DNA from: UBA11612 sp964475755
GTDB taxonomy: Bacteria > Pseudomonadota > Alphaproteobacteria > Rhodospirillales > Rhodospirillaceae
Assembly (NCBI GenBank): GCA_964475755.1
Contig: CAYYXR010000002.1
Coordinates: 1 to 64,000, forward strand
Direction of reading: 5' to 3'
Length of the DNA stretch: 64,000 bases
Shown here piece after piece: positions 17,484 through 26,560 of the stretch (position 1 is the first letter of the stretch; every line of letters begins with the position of its first letter). The translations under genes were made by a program, and so were the position numbers. Under the pieces are notes generated by a model, which did no database searches, was not told the DNA's origin, and saw only the letters and a program-made list of their open reading frames with translations.

Positions 17484-18236
17484 ATGCTGGACGGCAAAGT
17501 TGCCATTGTAACAGGGGCAGCCAAAGGCCTGGGCCTCGGAATCGCGAGAGTGCTGGGAAAGGGTGGCGCAAAGATTGTCATCGTCGATCTCGATGAAGAT
17601 GCGCTCCCCGAAGCGTTGGACAGCCTCAAGTCCGACGACATAGAGGCCGTTTCGGTTGTTGCCGATGTGTCCCGCGTGCCGGCGATCGAACAGATGTGCG
17701 CGGCGGCGGTGGACGCGTTCGGCAAGATCGATGTGCTTATGAACAACGCGGGCGGCAGCGCTTATACGCCGCTTAAAATCGAAGAGGTGACCGAAGAGCA
17801 CTTCGACCGTGTGACCGATTGGAATCTGCGCAGCACTTTTTTTTGTATCAAAGCGGCGTTGCCCGAACTCAAGAAGTCCAAGGGCAGCGTGATCAACATG
17901 GCCTCCATTGCCGGGCGCGCGGGCTTCGACCTTGTCAGTCCGCAATACAGCGCGGCCAAGGCGGGGATCATCGGCATGACGCGCAACCTTGCCAAGCACC
18001 TCGGCCCGGACGGGGCGCGGGTGAATGTGATCGCGCCTGGCTTTATGCGTTCGGGCCCGCGTGCCGAGGGCATTTGGCAAACCCGCAATAATGATGAAGT
18101 GCTGAAACAGGTCGCGCTGCGCGACCGCGGACACATCGAAGATATCGCCAATGCCGCGCTTTTCCTCGCATCCGATCAGTCGAAATACATGACGGGCGCG
18201 GTGTTGGACGTGAATGGTGGATTTTTAGCGGTTTAA
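17484..18236 (+). CDS. Short-chain dehydrogenase/reductase
   Basis: Classical SDR of 250 residues using NAD(P) to oxidise an alcohol or reduce a ketone. The cofactor loop is TGAAKGLGLG (residues 10-19), followed by VIVDLDED, whose Asp after strand 2 favours NAD. NNAGG is present, and the catalytic Tyr155 and Lys159 are in YSAAK. The start ATG has GAGGGGAG upstream. The substrate is not evident. It is transcribed divergently from the DUF1552 gene and 70 bp ahead of the PQQ-type sugar dehydrogenase. Confidence 0.92.
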   Translation: MLDGKVAIVTGAAKGLGLGIARVLGKGGAKIVIVDLDEDALPEALDSLKSDDIEAVSVVADVSRVPAIEQMCAAAVDAFGKIDVLMNNAGGSAYTPLKIEEVTEEHFDRVTDWNLRSTFFCIKAALPELKKSKGSVINMASIAGRAGFDLVSPQYSAAKAGIIGMTRNLAKHLGPDGARVNVIAPGFMRSGPRAEGIWQTRNNDEVLKQVALRDRGHIEDIANAALFLASDQSKYMTGAVLDVNGGFLAV

Positions 18237-18306
18237 CTTGCGCCCTCGCATATTCTGGCCAAGACTTGAGGTTGGTGACTGAATTTGCATTTGAGGGAGT
18301 GCAGAT

Positions 18307-19512
18307 ATGAACCCGTCTCGCTTTTCCATTTTCGGCGCCGCGTGTGTTTTTGCCGTTGCCTTGAGCGCATGCCAGCCGAACTACGAGGCATTGGCACAGT
18401 CGGTTATTTCTTCCGAGTTTCACGACTTCCGTGTCGCACCCGTGGCGGAGGGCTTGCAAGATCCATGGTCGATCGCCTTTCTGCCGGGCGGCGATATGCT
18501 GATCACCGAAAAACCGGGCCGCCTGCGCATTGTGCGGAATGGACAGTTACTGCCCGATCCGGTGTCCGGCGTACCCGAAGTGCGCTACAGCGGACAGGGC
18601 GGATTGTTCGAAGTGCTGCCCCATCCGGAATTTGCGTCCAACCGCCTTCTCTATTTGAGTTACGCCAAACCCAACGTGGACGGCGAGGGCACGACATCGG
18701 TCATACGCGGCAAATTCGACGGCCGCGCGCTGACCAATGTTCAGGAAATCTTCGAAGCCAAAGCCTGGAGCAATGGCGGCGCGCACTTCGGTGGTAAATT
18801 GGCGTTCGACAGTAAGGGGTATCTTTTCGTCACTGTCGGCGACCGCGGCGTCAATCCGCTGTCCGTTCCGCGTCACGAACATCCCGCGCAGCTACTGAAC
18901 ACCCATCAGGGCAAGGTTATCCGGTTGCACGACGATGGGCGTGTGCCGCAGGACAATCCCTTTGTTGGCAATGGTGACGCCTTGCCCGAGATTTGGAGCT
19001 ATGGGCACCGCAATCTTCAGGGGCTCGTCATTCACCCCGACACAGATGAGGTGTGGACCACCGAGCACGGTGCGCAAGGGGGCGACGAGCTCAATGTCGT
19101 GCGTCCGGGACGGAACTACGGCTGGCCTGTCATCGGCTACGGCGTGCAATACGGGGGAATAAAAATCCATGACTCCACCCACAAGGACGGTATGGAACAG
19201 CCTATCCAGCATTGGGTGCCGTCCATCGCGACGTCCGGCCTGATGATTTACACCGGCGATCAGTTCCCGGAGTGGCGCGGTCAGTTCTTTGTCGGCGGGT
19301 TGGCCGGGCAGCAGATCGCCCGTGTGCCTGTTGTGAGCGGAGACAGCGGATATCAGGTGGGACGGATGGAACGCCCGCCGCTGCTATCCGGGTTCGGCCG
19401 CATTCGCGAAATTCGCCAAGGTCCGGACGGATTTATCTATATCGCTTTCGATGATCGCCGCGGCGGCGGTCTCACGCCTGTGATGCGTATGGAGCCGGCT
19501 GGCGCGGGTTGA
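18307..19512 (+). CDS. PQQ-dependent aldose sugar dehydrogenase family lipoprotein (GDSL/Yli type beta-propeller)
   Basis: Periplasmic soluble-type PQQ dehydrogenase of the glucose/sorbosone dehydrogenase family, oxidising sugars or other polyols and passing electrons to quinones or cytochromes. The 401 residues begin with a lipoprotein signal (FAVALSAC, lipid Cys22). Propeller landmarks are GLQDPWSIAFLPGGDMLITE, GGAHFGGKLAFDSKGYLFVT, IWSYGHRNLQGL with the conserved catalytic-site His, and HGAQGGDELNVVRPGRNYGW. The family is well defined, but whether PQQ biosynthesis genes exist in this genome is unknown from the window. Confidence 0.92.
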   Translation: MNPSRFSIFGAACVFAVALSACQPNYEALAQSVISSEFHDFRVAPVAEGLQDPWSIAFLPGGDMLITEKPGRLRIVRNGQLLPDPVSGVPEVRYSGQGGLFEVLPHPEFASNRLLYLSYAKPNVDGEGTTSVIRGKFDGRALTNVQEIFEAKAWSNGGAHFGGKLAFDSKGYLFVTVGDRGVNPLSVPRHEHPAQLLNTHQGKVIRLHDDGRVPQDNPFVGNGDALPEIWSYGHRNLQGLVIHPDTDEVWTTEHGAQGGDELNVVRPGRNYGWPVIGYGVQYGGIKIHDSTHKDGMEQPIQHWVPSIATSGLMIYTGDQFPEWRGQFFVGGLAGQQIARVPVVSGDSGYQVGRMERPPLLSGFGRIREIRQGPDGFIYIAFDDRRGGGLTPVMRMEPAGAG

Positions 19513-19534
19513 ACCAGAGAGGTTTATCGCGGCC

Positions 19535-20599
19535 TTACGGCTTGGCTTTTTCGTCGGGATTGACTCCCATTTCCGAGATGCGTTTGCGCCACCTCTGGCG
19601 GGCGACCTTTTGCATGTCGTCCACGGTATCGAGCTCGTCGGTGATCTCGATTCCAATAAGCGTCTCGACGATATCTTCGAGCGTCACCAGTCCTTGCACC
19701 GAGCCGTACTCGTCCACCACCAGGGCAACATGACTCCGTTCGCGCAACAACGAGTCCAATGCGCCCGCGACCGGCGCAACTTCAGGAACGGCGAGCAGAT
19801 TACGCTCGAATTCGCTCAACGTGCGGTGCCCTTCGTTTTTTGAATATCCAATCAGCAAATCCGTTTTGAGGACATATCCGCTGATGTCTTCGCGGCTTTT
19901 CGCGTGGAGAGGAATGCGGGAGAATGGCTTGTCGGCATGATTGTCGAAAAATTGATCGACCGTCATGGTTTCGGGAACCGAAAATATCACCGACCGGGGC
20001 GTCATGATCTGTCGCACGGACAGCGCGCGCAATTTCAACAAATTGCTGACGACCTTCATCTCTTGCGCGTTGATATGCCCTTCGTGGCGTCCGATCCGCA
20101 CCATGGCTTCCAGCTCTTCCCGGCTGAAGTTTGTGCTCCGTGTGCCGGGCTTTGAAAAAAGGCGCGTCAGTTTGCCCGATGCCCACACGAAGGGGCCGAG
20201 CGCAACCGTCAGAGCGGCAATGGCCGGGCCAAGCGCGGGCGCGAGTCGCTGCCAATAGGTTGCGCCCAGTGTTTTCGGAATAATTTCAGACACCACCAAT
20301 ATAAGAATCGTCAAAATACCCGAGACCACACCGGTATAAGCGTTGCCGAAAACCGCCACGGCCTGCGCGCCCACACCGACGGCACCTACCGTGTGGGCAA
20401 TGGTGTTTAGAGTCAGGATGGCCGCCAGGGGCCGGTCGAGATTATTTTTCAGATTTTCGAGAACGTCGGCGCTCTTGCGGCCCTTCCGCTTGAGCGCAGC
20501 GACATAGGATGGCCGCACGGACAGCAGCACTGCTTCCGCGATGGAACAGAAGAACGATACGGCAAGGGCGAGGGAAAGGTAGAAAATAAGCAGGGACAT
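19535..20599 (-). CDS. DUF21/CBS-pair membrane protein, CNNM/CorC (hemolysin) family
   Basis: Inner-membrane protein of 354 residues in the CNNM/CorC family, linked to Mg2+ transport in characterised members. The N-terminal DUF21 domain has about four hydrophobic helices (LIFYLSLALAVSFF..., LILVVSEIIPKTLGA). A paired CBS domain follows (ALSVRQIMTPRSVIFSV and HVALVVDEYGSVQGLVTLED) that normally binds adenosine nucleotides. The C-terminal CorC/HlyC transporter-associated domain seen in many relatives is missing; the protein ends in a basic tail. The start is ATG 20599, directly after an in-frame TTG. It converges with the sugar dehydrogenase. Confidence 0.9.
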   Translation of the reverse strand: MSLLIFYLSLALAVSFFCSIAEAVLLSVRPSYVAALKRKGRKSADVLENLKNNLDRPLAAILTLNTIAHTVGAVGVGAQAVAVFGNAYTGVVSGILTILILVVSEIIPKTLGATYWQRLAPALGPAIAALTVALGPFVWASGKLTRLFSKPGTRSTNFSREELEAMVRIGRHEGHINAQEMKVVSNLLKLRALSVRQIMTPRSVIFSVPETMTVDQFFDNHADKPFSRIPLHAKSREDISGYVLKTDLLIGYSKNEGHRTLSEFERNLLAVPEVAPVAGALDSLLRERSHVALVVDEYGSVQGLVTLEDIVETLIGIEITDELDTVDDMQKVARQRWRKRISEMGVNPDEKAKP

Positions 20600-20652
20600 C
20601 AAGGGCCCAGTTTAAATCCTATGTGCTGATGAATGCTGAATGGTGTGAGCCG

Positions 20653-21147
20653 TCAGGCTGGCGTAATGGCGCAAATCTTATTGCCGCCCTCGAATAGGGT
20701 GATTCTGTAGCGGCCCGGATTGTCGCCTTTTCGAGTCAACGTGAGGTAGCTTCGGAAATCCAGCGTAATCTGCACGTCGAAGTCCCCGCGCGCGGCACCT
20801 AAAGACTGCGTGCCGATGGCCTCGGGTTTGATCGTCACGTCATATTGACCCGGGTTCTCCCCGTCCTTGTCTTGCGCGATTTTATTGTACGTGGATGTGG
20901 ACAAGCTTCTTGCGATCAGGCGCAGATATTCGGCGAAACTCGGGTCCCGCTCTCCTTCCGTCTCGCGCACGGAACACGGTGTGAGTAGGCGGGACAGATG
21001 ATTCTTCAACTCCGCGCCATTCCAGTTCTGCGTGAAATCCGTATCCACCGTTAGCGTTATGGATTGCTGTGCCTGTGCGTTCGCGCTGACCGAAACGCAC
21101 ACTGCAAACGCGACGATCGACAGAAGGCGGCTGAATTGGTGGGTCAT
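20653..21147 (-). CDS. Hypothetical secreted protein
   Basis: Not recognised. The 164 residues start at an ATG giving a clear signal peptide (LLSIVAFAVCVSVSANAQAQ). The mature part has one Cys pair (LTPCSVRE near the middle and NKICAITP at the C-terminus) that could form a disulfide, and beta-strand-like stretches (QYDVTIKPE, FDVQITLDF, RYRITLFEG). It is located between the DUF21 protein and the beta-lactamase-fold gene on the same strand. An in-frame extension to 21177 exists but hides the signal. Confidence 0.65.
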   Translation of the reverse strand: MTHQFSRLLSIVAFAVCVSVSANAQAQQSITLTVDTDFTQNWNGAELKNHLSRLLTPCSVRETEGERDPSFAEYLRLIARSLSTSTYNKIAQDKDGENPGQYDVTIKPEAIGTQSLGAARGDFDVQITLDFRSYLTLTRKGDNPGRYRITLFEGGNKICAITPA

Positions 21148-21236
21148 AATCAAGTCCAAATGACGTTGCCTGCGCATGGTAACACGGGGGTGTGAATTGG
21201 CCGCATGGTTTCGGCCTCATGTTTCGGATGAGGAGA

Positions 21237-22328
21237 TTACTTCATCTCCGCTTCGACAGCGCCAATGATCCGGCTCATCAATCGGTGCAGGTTCGCGCGG
21301 TGGCCGGTGCGTCCCGCGGGCGCGCCGTCGTTCGACGTCATGGCAACAACAAGATCGAGCGCCGGGACGATGTAAAGCATCTGCCCGCCGAAACCCCACG
21401 CATACTTAACGTCATGACCGCCGATGCGGCGCATGAACCAGCAATATCCATAGGCATCGCCGGTGAAGCGTGAATTGGTGCGATGGCGCCATGAGGTTTC
21501 GATCCAATCTTCGCTGATGATTTGCCGGCCGTCCCGCGTGCGGCCGCCGTTGGCGTAAAGATCGGCGAATGCCAGCAGCGAACGCGTGCTCATGGCCATC
21601 TGATTGCCGCCGAGATATATGCCCTGCGGGTCCTTGTCCCAGGCGGAGATGGAAAAGTTTTCAACCGGCCCGAGCCAGTCGCGGGTCAGAGCTAGGGTCG
21701 ATCGCCCCGAAACACGGGTCAGGATCGCCGACAAAAGATGTGTGGAGCCGGTCGAATACAACATCACCCCGCCGGGATCGTCGGAAAAGGGTTGGGCTAA
21801 TGCCGCGCGCACCCAATTCTTGCTTGCGACCCATCGCCCGTAATTTCGGCCCGATGTTCTGCCGAGACCGGCCTGCATCGAAAGAAGATTGCCGATGGTG
21901 ATGTCGCGAATGCGCGGGTCGGGCGTCTTGGGCAGGTCGGACTCCAATAGAGGCGCAATCAGCTGGTCTTCGCTTTCCAGCAATCCCTTGTCGATGGCGA
22001 TGCCGACCAACGCCGAAATGATCGATTTGGATGCCGATTTAATATTCGTTGAAGCGGCAGGTGAATGCCCACGATATCCGCGCTCGGCGAGCACAGTTCC
22101 ACTTTGCGCGATCACCACCGCTTCCAATGGCCGCAGGCTTTTGGCGTCATTGAGAATTTGCTCAAGCGCCGGGTCGGGCGCTTGCTGGGCGAGCACGTCC
22201 GTAGCCATGATTAAGGCCATAAGGATCGCAATCAGCGCGCTGGTCAAAGAAGGTGTGCCGGACCACATTGATCCAGTCTCGGCCATTACGGCGCAAAAGG
22301 AAATCAGCCCCTTCAAATACCAACCCAT
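21237..22328 (-). CDS. Beta-lactamase-fold serine hydrolase (class C-like, esterase/peptidase)
   Basis: Exported hydrolase of the serine beta-lactamase/penicillin-binding fold. SxxK is present as SASKSI, the YxN position reads YSTGS, and the third motif is WGFGGQ in place of KTG. This pattern is typical of EstB-like esterases and D-aminopeptidase-like relatives rather than true beta-lactamases. Length is 363 residues from 22328. Starting at the Met encoded at 22268 would give a cleaner signal peptide (LTSALIAILMALIMATDVLA). It is divergent from the ArsR gene. Confidence 0.87.
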   Translation of the reverse strand: MGWYLKGLISFCAVMAETGSMWSGTPSLTSALIAILMALIMATDVLAQQAPDPALEQILNDAKSLRPLEAVVIAQSGTVLAERGYRGHSPAASTNIKSASKSIISALVGIAIDKGLLESEDQLIAPLLESDLPKTPDPRIRDITIGNLLSMQAGLGRTSGRNYGRWVASKNWVRAALAQPFSDDPGGVMLYSTGSTHLLSAILTRVSGRSTLALTRDWLGPVENFSISAWDKDPQGIYLGGNQMAMSTRSLLAFADLYANGGRTRDGRQIISEDWIETSWRHRTNSRFTGDAYGYCWFMRRIGGHDVKYAWGFGGQMLYIVPALDLVVAMTSNDGAPAGRTGHRANLHRLMSRIIGAVEAEMK

Positions 22329-22346
22329 TGATTTTACATTATTTAA

Positions 22347-22368
22347 TACTAAGGTATGGACCTAAGTA
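22347..22368. promoter_or_regulatory. Candidate ArsR-family operator
   Basis: TACTAAGG (22347-22354) and CCTAAGTA (22361-22368) are imperfect inverted arms, 7 of 8 positions matching, around TATGGA. They lie between the divergent serine hydrolase and ArsR starts. ArsR-family repressors commonly bind such sites over their own promoter, so autoregulation is plausible. Confidence 0.45.
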
Positions 22369-22391
22369 ATGAGTCAGCGTAAACAGTGCGC

Positions 22392-22736
22392 ATGCAAAGC
22401 CAATCTGCCGGTCTTGAATCTGTCTTTCACGCCTTGGGCGACCCGACGCGCCTTGGCGTTCTGGCGCAGTTGGCCGAAGGCCCGGCCACGGTCAGCCAGC
22501 TGGCCGCGCGCTATCACATGGCCCTGCCGTCCTTTGTGCAGCATCTGAAAGTGCTGGAGGACAGCGGTTTGATCACCTCTTCGAAAAAGGGACGGGTACG
22601 TACCTGCAAGTTGAAACCGCAAGCGATGAGTCAGGCGGAAGGCTGGCTCGCGGAACAGCGGGCGATGTGGGAAGCGCGCCTCGACCGATTCGACTCTTAC
22701 GTTAGGAAACTGCACGCACAGGAGGCAAACAAATGA
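22392..22736 (+). CDS. ArsR-family winged-helix transcriptional regulator
   Basis: A 114-residue DNA-binding protein with the ArsR helix-turn-helix (ALGDPTRLGVLAQLAEGPAT, then SQLAARYHMALPSFVQHLKV) and a wing at SSKKGRVRTCKL. It is of the type found fused or paired with SRPBCC/AHSA1 proteins and lacks the metal-binding ELCVCDL motif, so a metal sensor is unlikely. A GTG six bases upstream is an alternative start. Its stop overlaps the SRPBCC start by four bases (ATGA), showing coupling. Confidence 0.9.
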   Translation: MQSQSAGLESVFHALGDPTRLGVLAQLAEGPATVSQLAARYHMALPSFVQHLKVLEDSGLITSSKKGRVRTCKLKPQAMSQAEGWLAEQRAMWEARLDRFDSYVRKLHAQEANK

Positions 22737-23236
22737 GTGGACGCGATTATCATAAACTTAATCCTGAACTGGACCTCGAACTCGTTCGCACGCTCGACGT
22801 GCCCCCCGAGCTGGTGTTTGAGGCTTGGACCACGCCCAAGCATTTGAAGGAATTCTTTTGTCCGAAGCCGTGGATGACCACGGAATGCAAAATCGATCTA
22901 CGCCCCGGCGGCGAGATGTATACGGTCATGCGCTCGCCGGAGGGCCAGGAGTTTCCGTGATTGGGCTGTTATCTTGAGATCGTCGAGAACAGGAGGCTGT
23001 CTTGGACGAATGCGCTTGAGCCCGGGTTTCGCCCAGTCGTGCAAACGCCGGAAAATCTGGCAGGGATCATCTTTACCGCGACTATCGACATCGAGCCGCA
23101 TGAAGCCGGCACAAAGTACACTGCGCGCGCCATTCACATGGACCCAGACACCAGCAAAAAGCACGCGGACATGGGCTTCCATGAGGGCTGGAGCACGGTT
23201 GTCGATCAGCTTGTTGCGTATATGAAGTCGCTCTAA
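22733..23236 (+). pseudogene. SRPBCC/AHSA1-type protein interrupted by an in-frame TGA
   Basis: The frame from ATG 22733 encodes an AHSA1-like START-fold protein (LELVRTLDVPPELVFEAWTT, then CKIDLRPGGEMYTVM) but meets TGA at 22958-22960. The same frame continues immediately with GCYLEIVENRRLSWTNAL and runs to a normal C-terminus at 23236. Relatives read smoothly across this point (GQEFP-xx-GCYLE). A pair of compensating one-base changes in nearby G runs would restore FPVIGC, so this is either a real inactivation or a sequence error. Its usual partner role with ArsR regulators is known from the arrangement, but its ligand is unknown. Confidence 0.8.
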
Positions 23237-23258
23237 CGAGCGAGCCCTCAGCGGAATC

Positions 23259-23278
23259 AAATAGCGCGCACGCTATTT
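23259..23278 (+). terminator. Possible terminator hairpin after the SRPBCC gene
   Basis: AAATAGCG, loop CGCA, CGCTATTT form a perfect 8-bp stem followed by ATTGATC, without a long U run. It stands 23 bp after the SRPBCC stop, so it is a plausible but weak terminator. Confidence 0.4.
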
Positions 23279-23339
23279 ATTGATCGGCGTGCGCGCTGGG
23301 GTAGGATAGGGCGCCTGAAAGACATGAGGAGCCCGTCGA

Positions 23340-23738
23340 ATGAAGTCGCGCCACATCTTGACCCCGTTAAGCGCCGTTCTTTTTATTTTTGCTTCTCTTC
23401 CCACACAGGCCGACGGTCCGGATTTCGATGCGAACCTGACGTACATCCAAACTGGTCTCGACGGGTCGCTCAAATATGAAGGTGAGTGCTCGTTTCACGC
23501 CAGAAATGAAGGTGCCAGCCATGGCGGTACGTTCAACGCCAGCGATCTCGGTGTCGTGCCGATCGCCATCGAGCCGCGCGCGGTTCGCTTCGAATGCTTG
23601 AAGGGCGAGCAATGCATCGCACGCCCGGACGGTGCTGCGGAAGACGGCGCTTCCATCGATTTCGCCGTGCTCAATGACGCGCACGGCATGGCGTACGCCA
23701 TTAGCCGTTTGATTGAACAATGCAGTGGCGGGATCTAA
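23340..23738 (+). CDS. Hypothetical secreted protein
   Basis: Not recognised. A 132-residue protein with a signal peptide (LTPLSAVLFIFASLPTQA) and a mature part with four cysteines (EGECSFH, FECLKGEQC, IEQCSGG), possibly two disulfides. The ATG follows GAGGAGCCCGTCGA, which contains a good ribosome site. It is 84 bp upstream of the polysaccharide-type gene, with no clear functional link. Confidence 0.65.
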   Translation: MKSRHILTPLSAVLFIFASLPTQADGPDFDANLTYIQTGLDGSLKYEGECSFHARNEGASHGGTFNASDLGVVPIAIEPRAVRFECLKGEQCIARPDGAAEDGASIDFAVLNDAHGMAYAISRLIEQCSGGI

Positions 23739-23822
23739 GCGCGGTATGCCTTGACGTTCCAGGAAGACACGACCGGCGCTTTCGAAAGAACTCCCCACCG
23801 ATTTTCTGAAAATGAATCGGCG

Positions 23823-25061
23823 ATGCTGGATGCCCTGCAGAAGGTTGGCGGCCGCATCAAAGTGAATCCGCCCGGCGTGTATGCGCCGATTCCCGGCCGG
23901 CGGGCCGGACGGCTGGCGTATTTGCCGGTGGAAGTTGCATCCCGCGAGTTGGCCTCGAAAGCGAACCTCGCCGGAGACCTTGTGCGGCGGGGATTCAAGG
24001 TGGTTCTGGGTGCGACCTGGAACATTGCGTGCAACGGCTTTACGGATCTGCCGCCGGGCATTTTGCTGTTCAAAACTCTCAATGCACTCGACGCGGAAAA
24101 AATGCGGATGGCGCAGGAAGCCGGTCATCTCACGGCCGTGCTCAACGAGGAGTTCTTTCCTCTGCGGCTCAGGGCCGAGTGGTACCGAACCGAGTGTAAT
24201 GACAATGCGTTGCGCCTGACGGACTTGCTTTGTGCGCACGGCGAACCATCCGCGAAGATCCTGCGCACGTTAACCGATGCGCGCGTTGAAATTACCGGCA
24301 ACCCCAGAACCGAGCTTCCGAAACTTGAACGGGGGCGTGACATTCTCGTGTGCACAATGGCGGGCACGGTCAACAGCGCCCTGCCGTTCCAGGATAATCT
24401 AGCCATGATTTGCAAGGCCTTCGCCAAGCCGTTGGTTGGGGATTTGCTGGAGCTGTTGCAGCAGCAGGTGATCCACGAATGGACAAACCTCGCGCTGACG
24501 CTGGAGACCGTTCAAAAGCTGTCCGCGTGTTTTCCCGATCGCCGCATTGTGCTGCGCCCACACCCGGTAGAGAATCGCACAATTTACGGCGCGGGCGGCA
24601 ATGTCGTGATGGATACCGCCAGTGCGTTCATGGACAGCCTCAAACAAGCCGCCGTCCTGGTCTTCATCTCGGGCTGTTCGACCGGGGTTGAGTCATTCCT
24701 GTCCGGTATCCCGGGCGTTCGCCTGGGCGAGGGCGGCCACGGCATTTCCTGCGATCTGCATATGGGTGCATCTACCGCCGATGACGCCGTCGCCGCGGTG
24801 GCCGCGCAACTTGAAAGTCCAAAAATAATCGGCGACTTAAGCGAGCATTTCGCGCCTGTCGCGTTGGCGGAAAAGCTAAATGCTTTCCAAAAGGAAAACG
24901 CGGCGCCTTTAGAATCGCCCGACATCGAAGAGTATTGGCGCAGAGGAAAGAATAGGGTCGTGCCGCAGGAATTCACCTTACGCAAATTCCCCAACACCGA
25001 TGCCGATGAAATCGCGCGCCTGACCGGCGCCTCGGTCAAGACCCTCGGCTGGAATACCTAG
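23823..25061 (+). CDS. Surface carbohydrate biosynthesis-type protein
   Basis: A 412-residue protein resembling the surface carbohydrate biosynthesis family, which shares a fold with CDP-glycerol glycerophosphotransferase-like and GT-B enzymes. Landmarks are IPGRRAGRLAYLPVEVASRE near the start, EFFPLR, ITGNPRTELPKLERGRDILV (typical GNPR.D/E segment), IVLRPHPVEN (conserved RPHP) and FISGCSTGVESFLSGIPGVR. It has no signal peptide or membrane helix, so it is cytoplasmic. It may transfer a sugar or polyol phosphate, but the substrate is unknown. The start is uncertain: ATG 23823 is used, while an in-frame TTG at 23751 would add 24 residues. No other polysaccharide genes are adjacent. Confidence 0.75.
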   Translation: MLDALQKVGGRIKVNPPGVYAPIPGRRAGRLAYLPVEVASRELASKANLAGDLVRRGFKVVLGATWNIACNGFTDLPPGILLFKTLNALDAEKMRMAQEAGHLTAVLNEEFFPLRLRAEWYRTECNDNALRLTDLLCAHGEPSAKILRTLTDARVEITGNPRTELPKLERGRDILVCTMAGTVNSALPFQDNLAMICKAFAKPLVGDLLELLQQQVIHEWTNLALTLETVQKLSACFPDRRIVLRPHPVENRTIYGAGGNVVMDTASAFMDSLKQAAVLVFISGCSTGVESFLSGIPGVRLGEGGHGISCDLHMGASTADDAVAAVAAQLESPKIIGDLSEHFAPVALAEKLNAFQKENAAPLESPDIEEYWRRGKNRVVPQEFTLRKFPNTDADEIARLTGASVKTLGWNT

Positions 25062-25080
25062 CTGGTGGAATAGCCTTACC

Positions 25081-26499
25081 TTATTCGCCCGAGCCACCCG
25101 AGCGCAAATCCGCCATGAGTTCTTCGACGTTGTAAACACGCCCGGCCTGGATCACTAAACTCATATCCGAAACGGCGGTGATGTCGGTGAGCGGATTGCC
25201 GCCAATGGCCACAATGTCGGCCTGTTTGCCGATTTCGATGGACCCGAACCGATTCTCCCACCCCAGCACTTCTGCCGCGACGATGGTGGCCGCCCGCAAG
25301 GCCTGAAGCGGGGTCATACCGCCGTCCACGAAGTATTTCATTTCCTGATGGATGCTGAGGCCGGGCGCCAGCGGCGGTGCTGAAATCAGGTCCGATCCCG
25401 TGGCGACCACCCCGCCCATGTTCACGAAGCGCGCCATCTGCCGGGCTTGGATCATGATGCTATCCCGCCAATCGCTCATGATCTCATCGAAATCAAATCC
25501 GTTTGGTGCGCGGCCTTGCCGGGCGATCTCTTGGTAGGATCTGTTGAGGTCCTGCTGATAAAGCGCAAGCCAGTCGGAGCTTTCGTTCGCGACTTCGTCC
25601 GGATCGGTGACGGTTTTTTGTACGGCTAGTGTGGGGATCACGGCCGTGCCGTTCTCCACCAGCACTTTGTAGATTTCATCCAGCTTGTCCTGATCGGCGC
25701 GTTCCCACAGTGCGAACAAGCGGTAATACCCCACGTCGGTGACGGCGATGGAATCCTCGTAACTCATCGCTTTTTGCAAAATCGAAACCGTGTGTTCCAG
25801 GCTGTCCACGCCTTGGCGGGCGGCTTCTGCGGCCCCGAGCATGGAGAAATGCCCGAACACCTTGCGTCCATGTTTGTGCGCTTCATCCACAACCGCGCCG
25901 ACGATCTCGGCGTCGCCGTGATTGTAGAATTTGATCCACTCGGCACCGCGGAATGCACGGTCACGAACTTTTTGCCGCGCTTCCTCGGCCGTATAGACAA
26001 TGTCCGTGCGCTCGATGTTCGGAAAACCAGGCGCCTGTTCCAGCGCGGGAGCCGAGCCGGTGACAATGTTGGGACCGTCCGCATCGCCCGCGTCGATTTC
26101 GGCTTTGACGCGGATCATTTCGCCCATGTCGTCGGACATGGCGCGGATGGTCGTGACGCCGCCCGCAAGGAACATCTTGAAAAAGTGCCTCAGATCGACG
26201 CGCACGTCTCGGAACTGGGTGTTGGCGTGCACATGAAGATCGAACAAACCGGGGATAAGGTAATTCCCGCCGACGTCGATGCGCTCGGCGTCTTCCGGGA
26301 TGCGGTTCTCGTTGTAGGGGAAATCAAAGAAGGGGCCGGTGATCTTGCCGCCCTCGAACAAAACGCCGACGTCCTCGTAGATCTCGCCGCGCACGACATC
26401 CACAAGATGACCGCCGGTCAGATAAACGGGTCTATCCTGCGCTTGGGCATAGGCGCCCAAGGTCAGGACGAACGCAATTGTGCAAAGAATGACTTTCAT
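25081..26499 (-). CDS. Secreted amidohydrolase, imidazolonepropionase-like
   Basis: Exported metal-dependent hydrolase of 472 residues in the imidazolonepropionase/prolidase-like amidohydrolase branch. It has a signal peptide (VILCTIAFVLTLGAYAQA), an N-terminal sandwich strand (YLTGGHLVDVV), the metal motif HVHAN in LIPGLFDLHVHANT, AEWIKFYNHG at the bridging-residue position, FGHFS and SLEHTV histidines, and the final GSD (VVATGSD). Many relatives hydrolyse dipeptides or drop carbamoyl groups in the periplasm. It lies 61 bp downstream of the four-copy secreted family on the same strand, so it may share their transcript. Confidence 0.88.
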   Translation of the reverse strand: MKVILCTIAFVLTLGAYAQAQDRPVYLTGGHLVDVVRGEIYEDVGVLFEGGKITGPFFDFPYNENRIPEDAERIDVGGNYLIPGLFDLHVHANTQFRDVRVDLRHFFKMFLAGGVTTIRAMSDDMGEMIRVKAEIDAGDADGPNIVTGSAPALEQAPGFPNIERTDIVYTAEEARQKVRDRAFRGAEWIKFYNHGDAEIVGAVVDEAHKHGRKVFGHFSMLGAAEAARQGVDSLEHTVSILQKAMSYEDSIAVTDVGYYRLFALWERADQDKLDEIYKVLVENGTAVIPTLAVQKTVTDPDEVANESSDWLALYQQDLNRSYQEIARQGRAPNGFDFDEIMSDWRDSIMIQARQMARFVNMGGVVATGSDLISAPPLAPGLSIHQEMKYFVDGGMTPLQALRAATIVAAEVLGWENRFGSIEIGKQADIVAIGGNPLTDITAVSDMSLVIQAGRVYNVEELMADLRSGGSGE

Positions 26500-26560
26500 C
26501 GTGCGGCCCCCCTTAGTGTTTACACACGAATAGGCGCGCCGCGCGACGACGGGAAGCGAA

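Noticed and set aside
17310..18134. The DUF1552 reading frame stays open to 18134, giving a 721-residue frame.
   Set aside because: The extra part is antisense to the SDR gene, contains no domain, and the Tat signal with its ribosome site begins at 17309.
21237..22328. A true antibiotic-resistance beta-lactamase.
   Set aside because: The YxN and KTG positions differ from beta-lactamases and fit esterase or peptidase relatives of the fold.
22958..22960. Selenocysteine or other recoding at the SRPBCC TGA.
   Set aside because: AHSA1-type proteins have no Sec position there, and a mutation or base-calling error explains it more simply.
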